A DNA stretch of 64,000 nucleotides from Verpa conica. Its lineage: Eukaryota > Ascomycota > Pezizomycetes > Pezizales > Morchellaceae. Positions 11,464-21,980 of the stretch are shown here, piece by piece. Each line of letters begins with the position of its first letter. The stretch's first letter is position 1. The notes below the pieces were generated by a model. That model was given only the letters and a program-made list of their open reading frames with translations, did no database searches and was not told where the DNA came from. Both the position numbers and the translations under genes were made by a program. The stretch spans positions 3,162,001 through 3,226,000 of the forward strand of contig JAUFSD010000001.1 in the NCBI GenBank assembly GCA_033030425.1, read 5' to 3'.

Positions 11464-11588
11464 CTTATCCTCCATGATAAGAACTAGAAAACAGGGGGGT
11501 CAATTTTGTATGGTGTGGCGTCGTGCACAGATACTCTACCACACAAATCGTGACCCCCTGTTTTCTGGTTCTTATCCTGGAGGACAAG
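11464..11588. mobile_element. Miniature inverted-repeat element, family 1 copy 1 (125 bp, TA-flanked)
   Basis: Terminal inverted repeats of about 35 bp, beginning CTTATCCTCC on the left and ending GGAGGACAAG on the right, each carrying GATAAGAAC(T/C)AG and a six-base C or G run. The element is bordered on both sides by the dinucleotide TA (11462-11463 and 11589-11590), the target duplication of Tc1/mariner-type transposons. It has no coding capacity. A second copy of nearly the same length lies at 41892-42014. The longer open frame that spans it (11474-11926) is a chance product. Confidence 0.8.
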
Positions 11589-11590
11589 TA

Positions 11591-13616
11591 CACCAGCAAA
11601 AACAAACATTCCTTCCCGCTCTCCTAGAGAGCGGGGCGAGGGCTTCGAAAACCGCTTTACACTACACATTATCTTTGGGAGATACGCTGCCGGGCGCCGA
11701 ATCTCCGGGAGAGCCTCGGGAGAGCCTCAATTTTAGTAGAACAAAAGTCACGTTTAGAGTACTCTCAATTCTCTGTTTTGTCTGCTCTATTCTCTATTCT
11801 CTATTCCCAATCTGTATACAAGGATACACCTACTTTGCTACCCCTACCTGCCCACTTGCTGTTGCTGAGTCCTCCCCGGGTCACGTCGACGCTTCGGACA
11901 CATGGTGTTTGTACCTACTCGGGTAAATTTTTCGCTTTATAGAAGAGAACCTGACCCCCATCCCTGTCTGCTTGCCCCCCTCGTAATGTGTACTGGCGCT
12001 TGTGTGCTCGCCAGTCGGTCCCTCATAGATGAAACAAAAACTATCAAACTACCAATTAAATCACCTTAAGTGTACATTACACATGCAGATTTCCCGTATA
12101 TACTTATTAGATACCCTCTGGTCCCCAGCATTAACAGATAACTGGAAGCCATGTCAGAGATTACTTATTATTTATTCAACCAAGGAAAGAAGTTGGGACA
12201 AAATAGCCAAAGTAGACGCGTGAAATTCACATGGAGGTATAGTAGCTGGTTACAGTGGAGGGGGAGTACATGATATTGAGCGCTCAAGTTCAGAACACAT
12301 TGTAAATATATAAATCTATTGAAGATTCAACCTATTATAACCCTCAAGTCTGTTACTTCTGAAATCACGATTGATACTATACTCCCCACTAGCTACTATG
12401 CCTATACGTAAATTTCACGTGTTCACTTCTTGTCTCGGAGGCATGAGTAGCGGGGTGGTAGAGAGAACGGTAGTTCGATAATCCTTCGTGTATTATATAT
12501 ATAATTGGATATATTGCAACGCCATTACACACTGATTCTGGTTTCTCAATCTTTCTTGCCGGAGTCTATACCAGAAACTATACAACCAGATATTCCCTAT
12601 TCTGGTGTTAGGACCAATAGGGTATTGTGACGGTGGTCACGCTGGCTACTATTGCCCCCGGTAGCAAGTTGAAATCGCGATGAGGACGTTACTCACATAT
12701 GTTGCCATCAAGCTCCTCTTTTGTTCTGGAGAATATGTAGCTCGAAATAACTCAAATTGTCTCCTACATCTTCTAGTATTCTCGATAATTTTACAAACAT
12801 CTACAATACGAGCGGGCACAAAACAGCATACACCAATTTAATATTACTGGCAGTATCATAACGTTTTTGGAGCCAGGTTATAAAGCAGCCACCGACTGGG
12901 GAGGGGGAGGCTAACAAAGTATTGGCCATATCTCTACTTTACTATATATTTTTGCCCATGATTTCAACGGCAGCAGGAATGTAACAGTGTTTGGACAGTG
13001 TAACCACAGAATACAACTAACTCGATGGCAAAGCAAATATCCGCTGCAAGCAAGATATCAAAGGTATTGGAAGTAGTCAAGGCGTATGAACGGCGTATGA
13101 ATGACAGTATATGCATAGTGGCGCAGAAATAGGATTCTCCCCGATGGGGGGCTATCTTGAATCACTCTAAAAAAAACACTAATAAAACTAAGAGATCCTG
13201 ACCACATAGCAGGCTATTTCATCCCATACATAAGGCACGAATGAGACCAGAACATGAAACAAACTTGAAACAGGTAAGGCAGACTAGGTTGTTGAGTGAC
13301 AAATTGTGACCGAGTGAGAACTGGTGATTTAGTGTTCTTGACAGTCGTCCCCTTTGTGCTAGTGTAATCGGTTCGATCTTCTCGTAGGGGCTTTTGGCAA
13401 GGTTTCCCGTAGAGGGGGCTATGGACCGCATACGAGCCCGTTCGTGTCACCTGGTGGCCCCTATCGTCAGATCTACCCGCGACAGAGGAGTAAGGTCATT
13501 TTTAATTACTTATTGTAATGCAAGAGTTTGTATGTTATCTAAGTCATGTAATTACGTGTGTATATAAAAGCTATAGGGTAGGAGGCGAGAGTCGGGAGGA
13601 TGATGGTGTATATTCA
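11591..13616. other. AT-rich intergenic DNA, no gene
   Basis: About 2 kb of AT-rich sequence with no conserved frame. The last ~80 bases of 11770-11930 and the GC-richer patch near 13380-13480 gave no recognisable protein. Probably decayed repeat DNA. Confidence 0.4.
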
Positions 13617-13811
13617 GTGGGGGAGAGTTCGGTGTAGTATTGTGGTCTAGCATGCGACACCGACTTATCCCATAGTCCGGTGGAAAATGCCACCCAGTGT
13701 GGCGGTGGCTTGATGTGCAGTAGAATCTGGGGGGCCAATGGGAAAGCCTGGCCCTCATCCGTAGGTCAGCTTCACCAGATTATGGGATTGAAAAAAGATG
13801 CCAATGTCCAC
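13617..13811 (+). repeat. Dispersed repeat, copy C, split by an inserted element
   Basis: Bases 13617-13668 match copy A (GTGGTCTAGCATGCGACACC against GTGGTCTGGCATGTGACACT), and the match resumes after 13790 with AAAAAAGATGCCAATG. Between them sits a 118 bp inverted-repeat element absent from copy A, so copy A is the empty site. The downstream part of the repeat diverges after about 13811. Confidence 0.65.
13669..13786. mobile_element. Inverted-repeat element inserted in the dispersed repeat (118 bp)
   Basis: The left end CCCATAGTCCGGTGGAA and the right end TTCACCAGATTATGGG are imperfect inverted repeats of about 16 bp. Comparison with copy A at 8.85 kb, where GACTTAT runs straight into a poly-A and GATGCC, shows the element as an insertion. 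No open frame of note. The exact target duplication is uncertain (TAT/ATT at the borders). Confidence 0.65.
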
Positions 13812-14461
13812 CAACGGAGCGCCCTATCCACAAATTTGGCTGGTGGAGTATACATCGTGAATTTTTCACCAGTAATATGTCTACTTCCGGTCGCATAATA
13901 GTAGAGTTCGTAGGTCAACCCTACTCCTACTTTCGTAAAACCGGGTTTTCCCACCCCACTAACGTGTAAACTTTTGTGCTGTGGTTTACTGTAGTAATAA
14001 ATACGTAAATATAGCCCCCGTTCATAAAACCAGGAGCTGTATAGTAGTGCTCACTTTTGCTAAATGAGGCGTTTAGACAACCTAAGAGGAAAGAGCCTTC
14101 GTAATACCACCCGTGCTAAGCCCCAATAAGTTTACCACCGCAGTCTTAGTACTTGAAGTCGATGATGCTAATTTGATAACGTAAGAGAATTGCTTCTCCA
14201 CAGAGAGGTATCTCAAAGTCCTGAGCGTAACTAATCATGGTCCAGCGCTCAAATAAAATTACGGGGAATCGTGTCTAGAGGCGGTATCAAAAGCAGGGAA
14301 GATAGCCCTTGAAGTGGGTGTTGATGTAGGTAAAGGGCCTGATGACGATTTGATAAGGTTCTTGCTGTAATTATTCACACTTACATGTATCAACTATGGT
14401 GTATGATGCATGGCGCGGAGGTGGCTAAAGGGGTTTAGCGGCAGTAATTAAAATACTAGAC
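13812..14461. other. Intergenic, no gene
   Basis: No conserved frame. A TACATGTA palindrome lies at 14382. Confidence 0.4.
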
Positions 14462-14645
14462 TAAAAAAAAATGCTAATGCGGCTACTAAGCCCTTTTGGT
14501 TACTTAAGCGCTACTTTTTATGTGCTATAGGCGCTAATATTTTATAAAGACAACCAAGTGTTTCTTTGTGGCTCTATCGTAGAACCACTCAGAGATGAGC
14601 GTAAAAGCTCAATCGGGATAAGACTACAGTACTATGATGTACTAC
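14462..14645 (+). repeat. Dispersed repeat, copy B (AT-shifted copy)
   Basis: Matches copy A at 8.85-9.03 kb in the same orientation. Relative to copy A it is shifted toward T and A at many sites: GCGCCACTTTGCATGTGCCA in A reads GCGCTACTTTTTATGTGCTA here, and GACGGGGCTGCAG reads GATAAGACTACAG. This one-way transition bias is what repeat-induced point mutation leaves. Confidence 0.7.
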
Positions 14646-15430
14646 TGTACATACACTATTTACATCCAGGAATCATCGGTCCACAAACACTTCATGGTGA
14701 GACCTCCTGCGATGCTTAACCTGATCCCCCGTGCAATCCTACTTCTTTCACCAGACTTCTATCCAGCATGAAGAGAACGGGAACTTGGTAGATATGTTAT
14801 CAACATCGTGGATTATGATATTTTTGTAATCAATATCAGACTAAAGGAACTCTCCTATGAGATTTCCAATATATTCGGGGTCCAATACCTTTCGAATTTT
14901 AGCGAACACGACTCTACCTATTCTGTCTAGTGCATAAAATAGATAATTTGGAGAATAAATCGTAGGTTCTTGCTCACGCTTTCTGTAAGGGAGGATGGAA
15001 ATGTGAAATAGGTCTACTTTCTATAAGACATTGTGATACCTTTCACAGGAGGTCAGTGTTTCAGAGATAAAGAAGCATGAAAATTCCAATACTAATCTGG
15101 TGCAGGCTACTGACGCTCTGAATGTTGATGCGACTGATATGGAGACTCCTGCCTAAATTTGTGGGAACGTCGTCCTCGTTATATGGTGCACGCGGTAGAA
15201 AGATGACAAGAGACATTCGCGGGTGGAACGGTCTTGGCAGCCGAATGGAAGCAATATTTTGTGATCTGGAAGAATCCTAGAATTTCCGTGAAGTATAGTA
15301 GTATTAGAAACTATTTCTACTCTTACCAGCTATTATTTATGCTGTTATTGATGGTTTAAAGTATGAGTGCCTGTTGTCATACATCAGTATATCTCAGTAT
15401 TGTTCCTCCTTGGTGCTTTTTACTAAACTA
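14646..15430. other. Intergenic, no gene
   Basis: AT-rich with no conserved frame. Probably old repeat DNA. Confidence 0.4.
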
Positions 15431-15581
15431 GACATTTTCAAGTTCTTATAACTTTACAACCATAACTTCTATTAAAATTTAGATAGAAATCGAGCTTCTT
15501 CTTAACTAAATAAAACTCCGTATCTATGGAATTTTTGATATCTTAGGTTGTTGTAAAGTTATAAGAACTTGAAATTGTGTC
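15431..15581. mobile_element. Inverted-repeat element (about 150 bp)
   Basis: A near-perfect inverted repeat of about 24 bp: TTCAAGTTCTTATAACTTTA at 15437-15456 is repeated in reverse complement at 15555-15574, with the match extending inward to CAACC and outward toward GACA/TGTC. The ~90 bp interior is AT-rich and noncoding. The structure is that of a MITE or a hairpin-forming element; no second copy is seen in the window. Confidence 0.65.
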
Positions 15582-16176
15582 ACCTTTATGACATCAATAA
15601 AAACCGTATGCACGCCCCAGTGCGCCTGGCGCTAGGGGCGTACTGGGCGAGCTGGGCGTATATATATCTGAGGCTGCTCGTCGGACGCGGGGGGTTCGTC
15701 TCGGCCCGGGTCCGTACCTTCTTGGGTGAATTAAATCTAGAGTGAAGCTCTGTATAATTCCAACCGATAATATAAACGCCTAATTCGTATCACCTGGGTT
15801 TTATTACCGTCGAATTTACGCGAAATTTCGTCTTGCCATTGTCCTCCCTAGCCCCCACTGGGCGAGAAAGCGTACCAGATACATGCATATAAGTCTCGGA
15901 GGTATCTAGTTTTCTAGTCTACGCTAAGCTACCTAGAACCACACTTCACAAAAACTAAACTGAAATTATGACAGGGATATGAATTTGTTTGAAGGAAAGA
16001 AGATATTGATTAAAGTAGAGATCTACATGGGCGGGAATTCTATCCCTCATCTATACTATTTGAGTGATACCCAAATTCCCCTGCCTTCCCTATTCAATTA
16101 TATCCCGATACATTACACATTCCCAGCCCTTTCTATCATGTCCCACAACCTACTAATCCGACTACTGAATACGGAA
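15582..16176. other. Intergenic with a GC-rich island at 15609-15722
   Basis: A block of about 110 bp rich in G and C with internal repeats of GGGCG and a palindromic GCGCCTGGCGC stands inside AT-rich DNA. It has no convincing open frame. An open frame on the plus strand at 15979-16203 overlaps the tail of the minus-strand gene and is not credited. Confidence 0.4.
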
Positions 16177-17261
16177 TTAACGAAAGAGTTCCTCGAGGAG
16201 TGAGAGATCAACCATCTCATCTATATCATCTTCATCGATCTCGTAAAATCCAAGCCCGATAAGCTGCGCTGGAGTATATACTAAGTCGTCATCTCCCGAG
16301 TCATCGGGGCCCTCCGAGGTCTCTTTATGTTCAGGTGAAAGGGAGGGGAGTATTTCCCAGCGATTGAATCCATGTCATAGATTCCGCTATCGAAATCATC
16401 ACCGCACCCGTCGGATTCGCAGCTGGCATCGTTTGTTAATGGGGCCGGGGCTATAGTAGCGTCTAAGGTAACTCGGGTTCTCTTCCTTGTTCTGGGGGCA
16501 ATTCCTTGCGAAATTGTGTCTTCTCTGACAGCCGGCTGATTCGGACCTGATAAGTATTCATCCATATCTTTCGGCTCTTCACTATCATCCTCAGTCCATA
16601 CCCTCTTTTTTCCAACCTCTATTAGTTTATATGCCCTAGTAACTGCCTCACAAGCTTCAGCCATGTTTTCGACGCTATCCTCCCACATTATATGGTTGAC
16701 CCATAATGCCTTCAGATTCTTTAGATACCCTAAAGTCCAACTAGGCGAGCTGATAGGAACTCTTTCCCCTTCTAGGCTAAGCAATTCTGGCATGTTGATT
16801 ATTCGTTGACTACTTTGTACATTGATGCCGTCACCCGGTAGTTTCTACTCATCAACATAGTTTAGGAACCCGTGTAGGGACTTCGCATCAACTTCGATAT
16901 TTGTGTAGAATGGTGTCTGAGTTGGTACTGGGGTAGCGTTTACGGGTATATAGTTCAGATATCGTTTGTCGGCTACGAATTCAGATGGAGTTTTACCAGA
17001 ACCGCCGAAGGAGGTGAAGTACAGGCAAATAGCAGTCCTAACTTCGACACCTTGTTTGGCGATAAGAAGGATCCGGTGAGACTTATTCTTGATACGCCTG
17101 GGGGCTATGCTGAGTGGTGAGTTACTATCTGTTGTGGTGGGCTGGGTCCTGGCCTCGGTGAATTCAAAACGACATTGATACCAATTGCCGATTGTGAGGG
17201 AGCTCCAAGGGACGGGTTTTTTTGCTGCCTTGCGGGCCTTTCTGGAGTCTTTGTCTTCCAT
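16177..17261 (-). pseudogene. Lineage-type gene of unknown function carrying a frameshift
   Basis: I do not recognise the family. Reading the minus strand, 17261-16847 opens with MEDKDSRKARKAAKKPVPWS and contains NWYQCRFEFTEA and FLNYVD. A 36-nt intron (GTAGAA...CAAAG) would join it in frame to SQRIINMPELLSLEGERVP and a 160-residue acidic region with a basic patch (APRTRKRTRV). Near 16340-16370 the frame changes without any possible intron: the first frame ends in 18 dull residues, while the other frame continues in acidic, well-formed protein (SPEHKETSEGPDDSGDDDLV, then LIGLGFYEIDEDDIDEM) to a stop at 16177. I read this as one ancestral protein of about 350 residues broken by an indel, or a sequencing error. 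It is isolated in repeat-rich DNA. Confidence 0.55.
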
Positions 17262-18930
17262 TAGTATTCACTTGCTCTGAATAATAGTAGTAGTAGTTAA
17301 AGGAGGTGGCAGAGGATGTGAGTTATGGGAGATGATAGAAAAGGAATGGCGAGGGGTTAGTGTGAGGTCATAAGTGATAGTCATAAGGGCCTAGAAGATA
17401 AACCCCTAACCCACTCCCTCAGCACGACACATCTATTATCCCCTAAGCTAGAAATATACGCTGTAGCACACACTAGCCGACAAGGCTAAATATTACTAGC
17501 CACATGGACACCTGTCCTCTTAGAGTCATGTCCTACCTTAGATATTTCCTCTCCTGTTCTATTTACATAATAACATCATTGGTCTTCTGTCTATTCGAAT
17601 ATGATTACTTTTTGCTCTTAGCCTATTCCTTTAGCTAATTATATTCAAAGCCTTGTATAGCCCTTGCGACTACATGAGCACCCGGAAGATGCTTTTTTTA
17701 TAATAAGTCTCATTTGAGTCAACACTATATACCGCAATAGAAAGCCCTAGTAGTATCTAAAATATTGGATTCTCCCGTTAACTAATGATTAAGTGTTTAT
17801 CAATTATTTAGAGTAGGGTTTAGGTTTCCAAACTAGCACTCTGTACTTGGACTAACCTCAACTTATTGAGATAGGCATTAAGGTTAGTAGGAAAGTAGCT
17901 TATTTCTTTATGGTATATCTAGTGACCTAGTCGCTTTTTCACATAGTCAAATGCTTAGTAAACGAACTAGTGCTAGTTTTGAGTACCTGGCATAAGTACA
18001 AGGTGCTAGATTCAGTGAGAACGGCATGTATAAGCGCTGCATCTAGCGTTTTTGTACTTAACCTCCCACTGGCGCAAAATTAGGCTTTGAGTAATTTACA
18101 CTTGCATAGATAAAAACCGTAGAAGAGTACTTATGAGTCCTAAAAGTAATGTATAGTAGTACAAATATTGGTGGGGAACTAAAGTAACATAGTTGAAGGG
18201 GGTACCGGGCCGGTGGTTAAGTACAAGTGAATCTTTGTATGCCTTAAATCTTATAAGAGAATCTTCTAAAAAACTCCCTAATAATATATCTAAAAGGATT
18301 TATACGTTGGGCTAGTGTTTATAGTAAGGCGCTCACCCGTGATCGGAGGTGGAAAAAAGTATGCAGATTTCTATTTTGTTTATTGTCCTAAAAACCACTA
18401 TGATCAATAGCTATGTCTCTTATAGTACCTACCTTTAAATAGCATAAATTAAGGAGAATTAGTGGTAGATATATAAACCTATTTCTTATTCAGCGCCGAG
18501 GAGGTTCCTTAACATAGAAAATCACTCGGTCTTGGCGGTTTCAAAGCGCTAGCTGAGTGGTCGACCTTTCGTGCGTACCGTAGAACCCTTATCCGAAATT
18601 TGAGTTATCACCAGTTTATCTAGAAACTCCTTTATCGCACGATTCTAGCATGCCAGTAAAAACAATAACCTGTCGATACTTTAGCGGCTATAGTAGTCTA
18701 GGTATATTACTGATTGCTTAATGATCACAGAATTAATTTTAGTACAGTAGATAGTTCGTAAGACTCCAAGATATCACAGCTACTAGCGTAAACTTTTAGA
18801 AATAGATGCTAATACATAAGTATCTCTCAATGACTTCATGGGCATCACTCGGTTCATCTTCTCTTCAAGAGTCTTTTTCTTTTTCTTCGTTTCCCTCACT
18901 CCCAAGATCTCGTGGTATACGCTATTGGAT
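17262..18930. other. AT-rich intergenic DNA, no gene
   Basis: About 1.7 kb of AT-rich, stop-rich sequence with no conserved frame. It probably represents old transposable-element DNA. Confidence 0.45.
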
Positions 18931-19010
18931 AGGTATAGTGTGGATACAAGCAGGTTTTAAGCCTATAATGTAGGAGACATGGCCTCTTAGGGCATATATA
19001 TAGAGAGAGC
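18931..19010 (+). repeat. Dispersed repeat, family 2 copy 1
   Basis: The block starting AGGTATAGTG(T/C)GGATACAAG, continuing CTATAATGTAGGAGA and ending in a TATATATAGA run is repeated at 51201-51275 in the same orientation. Differences are mainly transitions. The shared boundaries are soft, so the full element is unknown; a solo LTR or MITE remnant is possible. Confidence 0.6.
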
Positions 19011-19418
19011 TAGTCTGTGGAAATACTTGAGAGAGTGAGCTCTCAATCTACTTGTCATATCCTCTTTTTATAACATGGAGCATGAGTAGGGGTATTTGGG
19101 TAAATTTATTATGATTCCAGCAAAATTTTACTAGTATTATAACGAGAAAGATAAATACCAAGACAATAGTGAAAGAAGTAGAGGTTCAGAAAGGGATTGG
19201 GATTTGTATATATATACCGGGTTTGGGTTTACTTGGTACGGATAATGGATACCTTCTATAGGCGCATTAGCTGAGCGATCACAAGATAAAACCCATAAAA
19301 AAAACCTTCGATTTCGTCTAGAGTTTATTATTGCCTAAAGACCTATTGGATTTCTATCTATTCAAATGCCTTAAGAAATCATATAAAATCACTCGGTCTA
19401 CCTAGCTCGGTCCTTGAA
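19011..19418. other. Intergenic, no gene
   Basis: AT-rich spacer downstream of the luciferase-domain gene. A tRNA-like A-box sequence at about 19268 lacks the rest of a tRNA. Confidence 0.4.
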
Positions 19419-20099
19419 CTAGTCCAACGACTCACCACTGACCCACCCAACTCCAGCTAAGATGATACTCATAACAATATCAACCTCCTCCACCGTACAA
19501 GGCGCATAAACCATCAGGAAGCCAACCGGAACAAAACGTGAGCAGTACCCACCACTAGCTAGGGGATGCCTTTCCCCCCAACCAGCTTCAATTACAAGCT
19601 TAGCATCCTCGGGATGTAAAGTCATATGCAAGCTCCCATCACTCGGGTGCGCATGAGCGGTCTCGCCGTTTCGGGTTTTGTGCACCTCCTTTGTCGAGAA
19701 CAATGCAGCGCAGTGCTTCTCGAAGGAGCTTCTCGCAATAGTAAGCCTGTCTGGATGTGCATCTGCCAAGTTTGCCATTGAGGTAGAGAGAAGTGATTTA
19801 ATTTCTGCAGAAGGATGTTGGTTGGTTTGTCTGTGTGGGGCGATACCAATAACATTTGGGCGTGGAGAGTTGCGTTTGGCAAGGTATGTGAGGAAGCCTC
19901 CACCACTAAGCTCTGGGGGTATCGGACCAGGAGAACATGGCCTGCTGAGAGCGAGAAGACGGAGGGCGGTGACGGTCATGTAGCCGCGGAAGTTATAGGG
20001 AGTTCCACCAGGACCAAGTGATAGGAAGACATTGTAGTCCTTGTTGATCAAGTATACGAGGAAGGGGAGCACGACGAGTGGTATGAGCAAGTAGTTCAT
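19419..20099 (-). CDS. Luciferase-domain protein with an N-terminal membrane anchor
   Basis: Intronless gene of 226 residues. It begins with one hydrophobic segment (LLIPLVVLPFLVYLI, residues 4-18), then the fungal signature SLGPGGTPYNFRGYM, the block VIGIAPHRQTNQ, and the C-terminal HPSDGSLHMTLHPEDAKLVI plus GWGERHPLASG and VPVGFLMVYAP. These blocks are those of the fungal 'luciferase domain' family (named from distant similarity; light production is not implied and the biochemical role of these proteins is unknown). The start is the only ATG before the hydrophobic segment. The gene stands alone between AT-rich repeat blocks and its GC content is clearly higher than its surroundings, so it is probably under selection. 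Confidence 0.85.
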   Translation of the reverse strand: MNYLLIPLVVLPFLVYLINKDYNVFLSLGPGGTPYNFRGYMTVTALRLLALSRPCSPGPIPPELSGGGFLTYLAKRNSPRPNVIGIAPHRQTNQHPSAEIKSLLSTSMANLADAHPDRLTIARSSFEKHCAALFSTKEVHKTRNGETAHAHPSDGSLHMTLHPEDAKLVIEAGWGERHPLASGGYCSRFVPVGFLMVYAPCTVEEVDIVMSIILAGVGWVSGESLD

Positions 20100-21980
20100 A
20101 CTTGAGGATTGATGCTTTTTGTTGAGTAGACGGGTAGATGTTTCTGTTTCTTCTAAATCTAGGAGATGACCAGAGAGAGAAGTGATTGTTGCTGTGATTA
20201 AGTAGGGGAAATAGAGGGAGAGGCTTGTTTGAGGGCATATTTATACATAATGAGTGTCTGCTGAATTTTCTGAGCGTTGGAAGATTGGGGGCTCTCATGG
20301 GATCAACGTTATCCAGGCTGTACCATTGTATTTTTGAATTACAGCCCGATGCTTGATGATGGGGAAATAGACGGGAGAGAATTTTTAATTCATAGCTACA
20401 TGTAGTGCTTATTCACATTCAAAATATGACGCAAATTATATCCCATGAGAATCTAAGATATAGGAAGAACTTGGCTCGAGTTGGGGGCATCTAGCTCTCG
20501 ATTGTACATGTAGCTATGAGATTTAATATGTTGAAACATTATATTCTCCTCGTATCTAGTGCTTCAGGGCTGTTATGTGTTTGTGAGATTACATTGATCT
20601 ATAGAATTATAAACTAAGTCTGGAAACAACGGACGCGAGTGATGGCACATGAAGGCTGGAAAGTTGAGTCTAGGGAACTTGTAGGAGACAGAAATATACT
20701 AAGGGCCGGGACGCAAATTATCTACTCCTGATATAGTGCCATAACATTTAAATTGGAGGGGGGGTTTCATATATATCTATGCTAAAATATTTCCGACTCA
20801 CATGGCCTGAGTGCATGCAGTTACTAATCAGCATTGACTTGGGACTTGTAGTTTTGGGTTATCGATCATCCTGTATCTGTGCCACAGTGAGTGTCTGTGG
20901 CTTTGCTTGAGTGACTTACATACTATCTGCAGTGGCTTGCCCACAAGTATTCTCTGAGACATTTTATAGTCTTTGCATCTACTAGCTCTAATTAAAAATA
21001 GGACATTGGCAAACCTGAGGAAGGTTTAAACAGTGTTATAAGCGGCAGCGAGTACGCTAAGCGCTTTCCACCAATTGGCCAATGAATACACAACCAGGGA
21101 ATATCGGTATCAGGTTTTACAGAAAATAGTATACTACATGTATCTATTGTATTTCCCAAAAGCACGCTATGGAGTAACTTGAATTACATGCAGCTCCTAG
21201 TAGAGTACCTGCTCGCGGAAGATCTTCCCCATATAGAGTGCTAGTATTATACACAAGTCAATTATAAGGGCAATGTGTCCTCAAGCCCATTAAATAAGTT
21301 CTTAGGGCTATCTCCAGTGCTGATTCTCGAACACACAATGGCTCTCTTTTTTCTCTTTTCTCTTCCTTCGACTACGGCTAGGCTGCAATGACCCCTGTTT
21401 TGTGTAACAGTACCAACACTGTGATCTGTCGCTTCAGGATTGTAGCAACTGTGACCAGTAACTCTTTGGCACGTAAGTATAATACATGTGGTTCTGCATT
21501 ATTTATAGGCACTATTAATCGAAACCTGTTATGTGGTTTCACCTTCCCATCCCCTCAACAGGGATATTAGTATAGAAGATGGTACAGGGCCCGACCTGTT
21601 CCTAGCCGTAATGTAGGCTTCTCAACATTCCTACTACCCTAAAGAGTCTTGGGCTCCTATTACATAATCTTCCATCTATCTTATCCGATTATCTCTTTGT
21701 CTCATCCTATCTCACTTTTGTGCGAACTATTATACATTGAGCTAGAGTTGCGATTTATGTGTGCTTATTGCATGAGTGGGGTGTCGTTTTATTCTCTGCC
21801 ATGGCATACCGACCGACTACCGGCCCTTCTCTGACTCGGCTTTAAGGTTCTGCCCTAACTCGGTCTGTAGAGCCCTCTCGACTTGTGCGCAAGCACGCTC
21901 GCACTCGACAGCTAACGATGGAACATCAATCGCTGTTGCAATCTATAGATTGTAAGGAATAATAAGATAAGATAAGGGGG
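20100..21980. other. AT-rich intergenic DNA, no gene
   Basis: About 1.9 kb with no conserved frame. It holds three TACATGTA palindromes (20397, 20505, 21135), two of them inside the inverted repeat annotated separately. Confidence 0.45.
20391..20518. repeat. 14-bp inverted repeat, possible small mobile element
   Basis: CATAGCTACATGTA at 20391-20404 is exactly repeated in reverse complement at 20505-20518, bounding 128 bp. The size matches the other miniature elements in the window, but no target duplication or second copy is evident. Confidence 0.4.

Noticed and set aside
11474..11926. A 150-residue open frame
   Set aside because: It runs through the inverted-repeat element and into low-complexity sequence; no protein-like features.
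15979..16203. A 74-residue plus-strand frame
   Set aside because: It is antisense to the acidic C-terminal end of the minus-strand gene that continues to 16177.
19258..19320. tRNA-like A box (TTAGCTGAGCG) with a weak B-box-like sequence about 50 bp later
   Set aside because: No acceptor, anticodon or T stems can be drawn; not a tRNA, and too weak to call a SINE.
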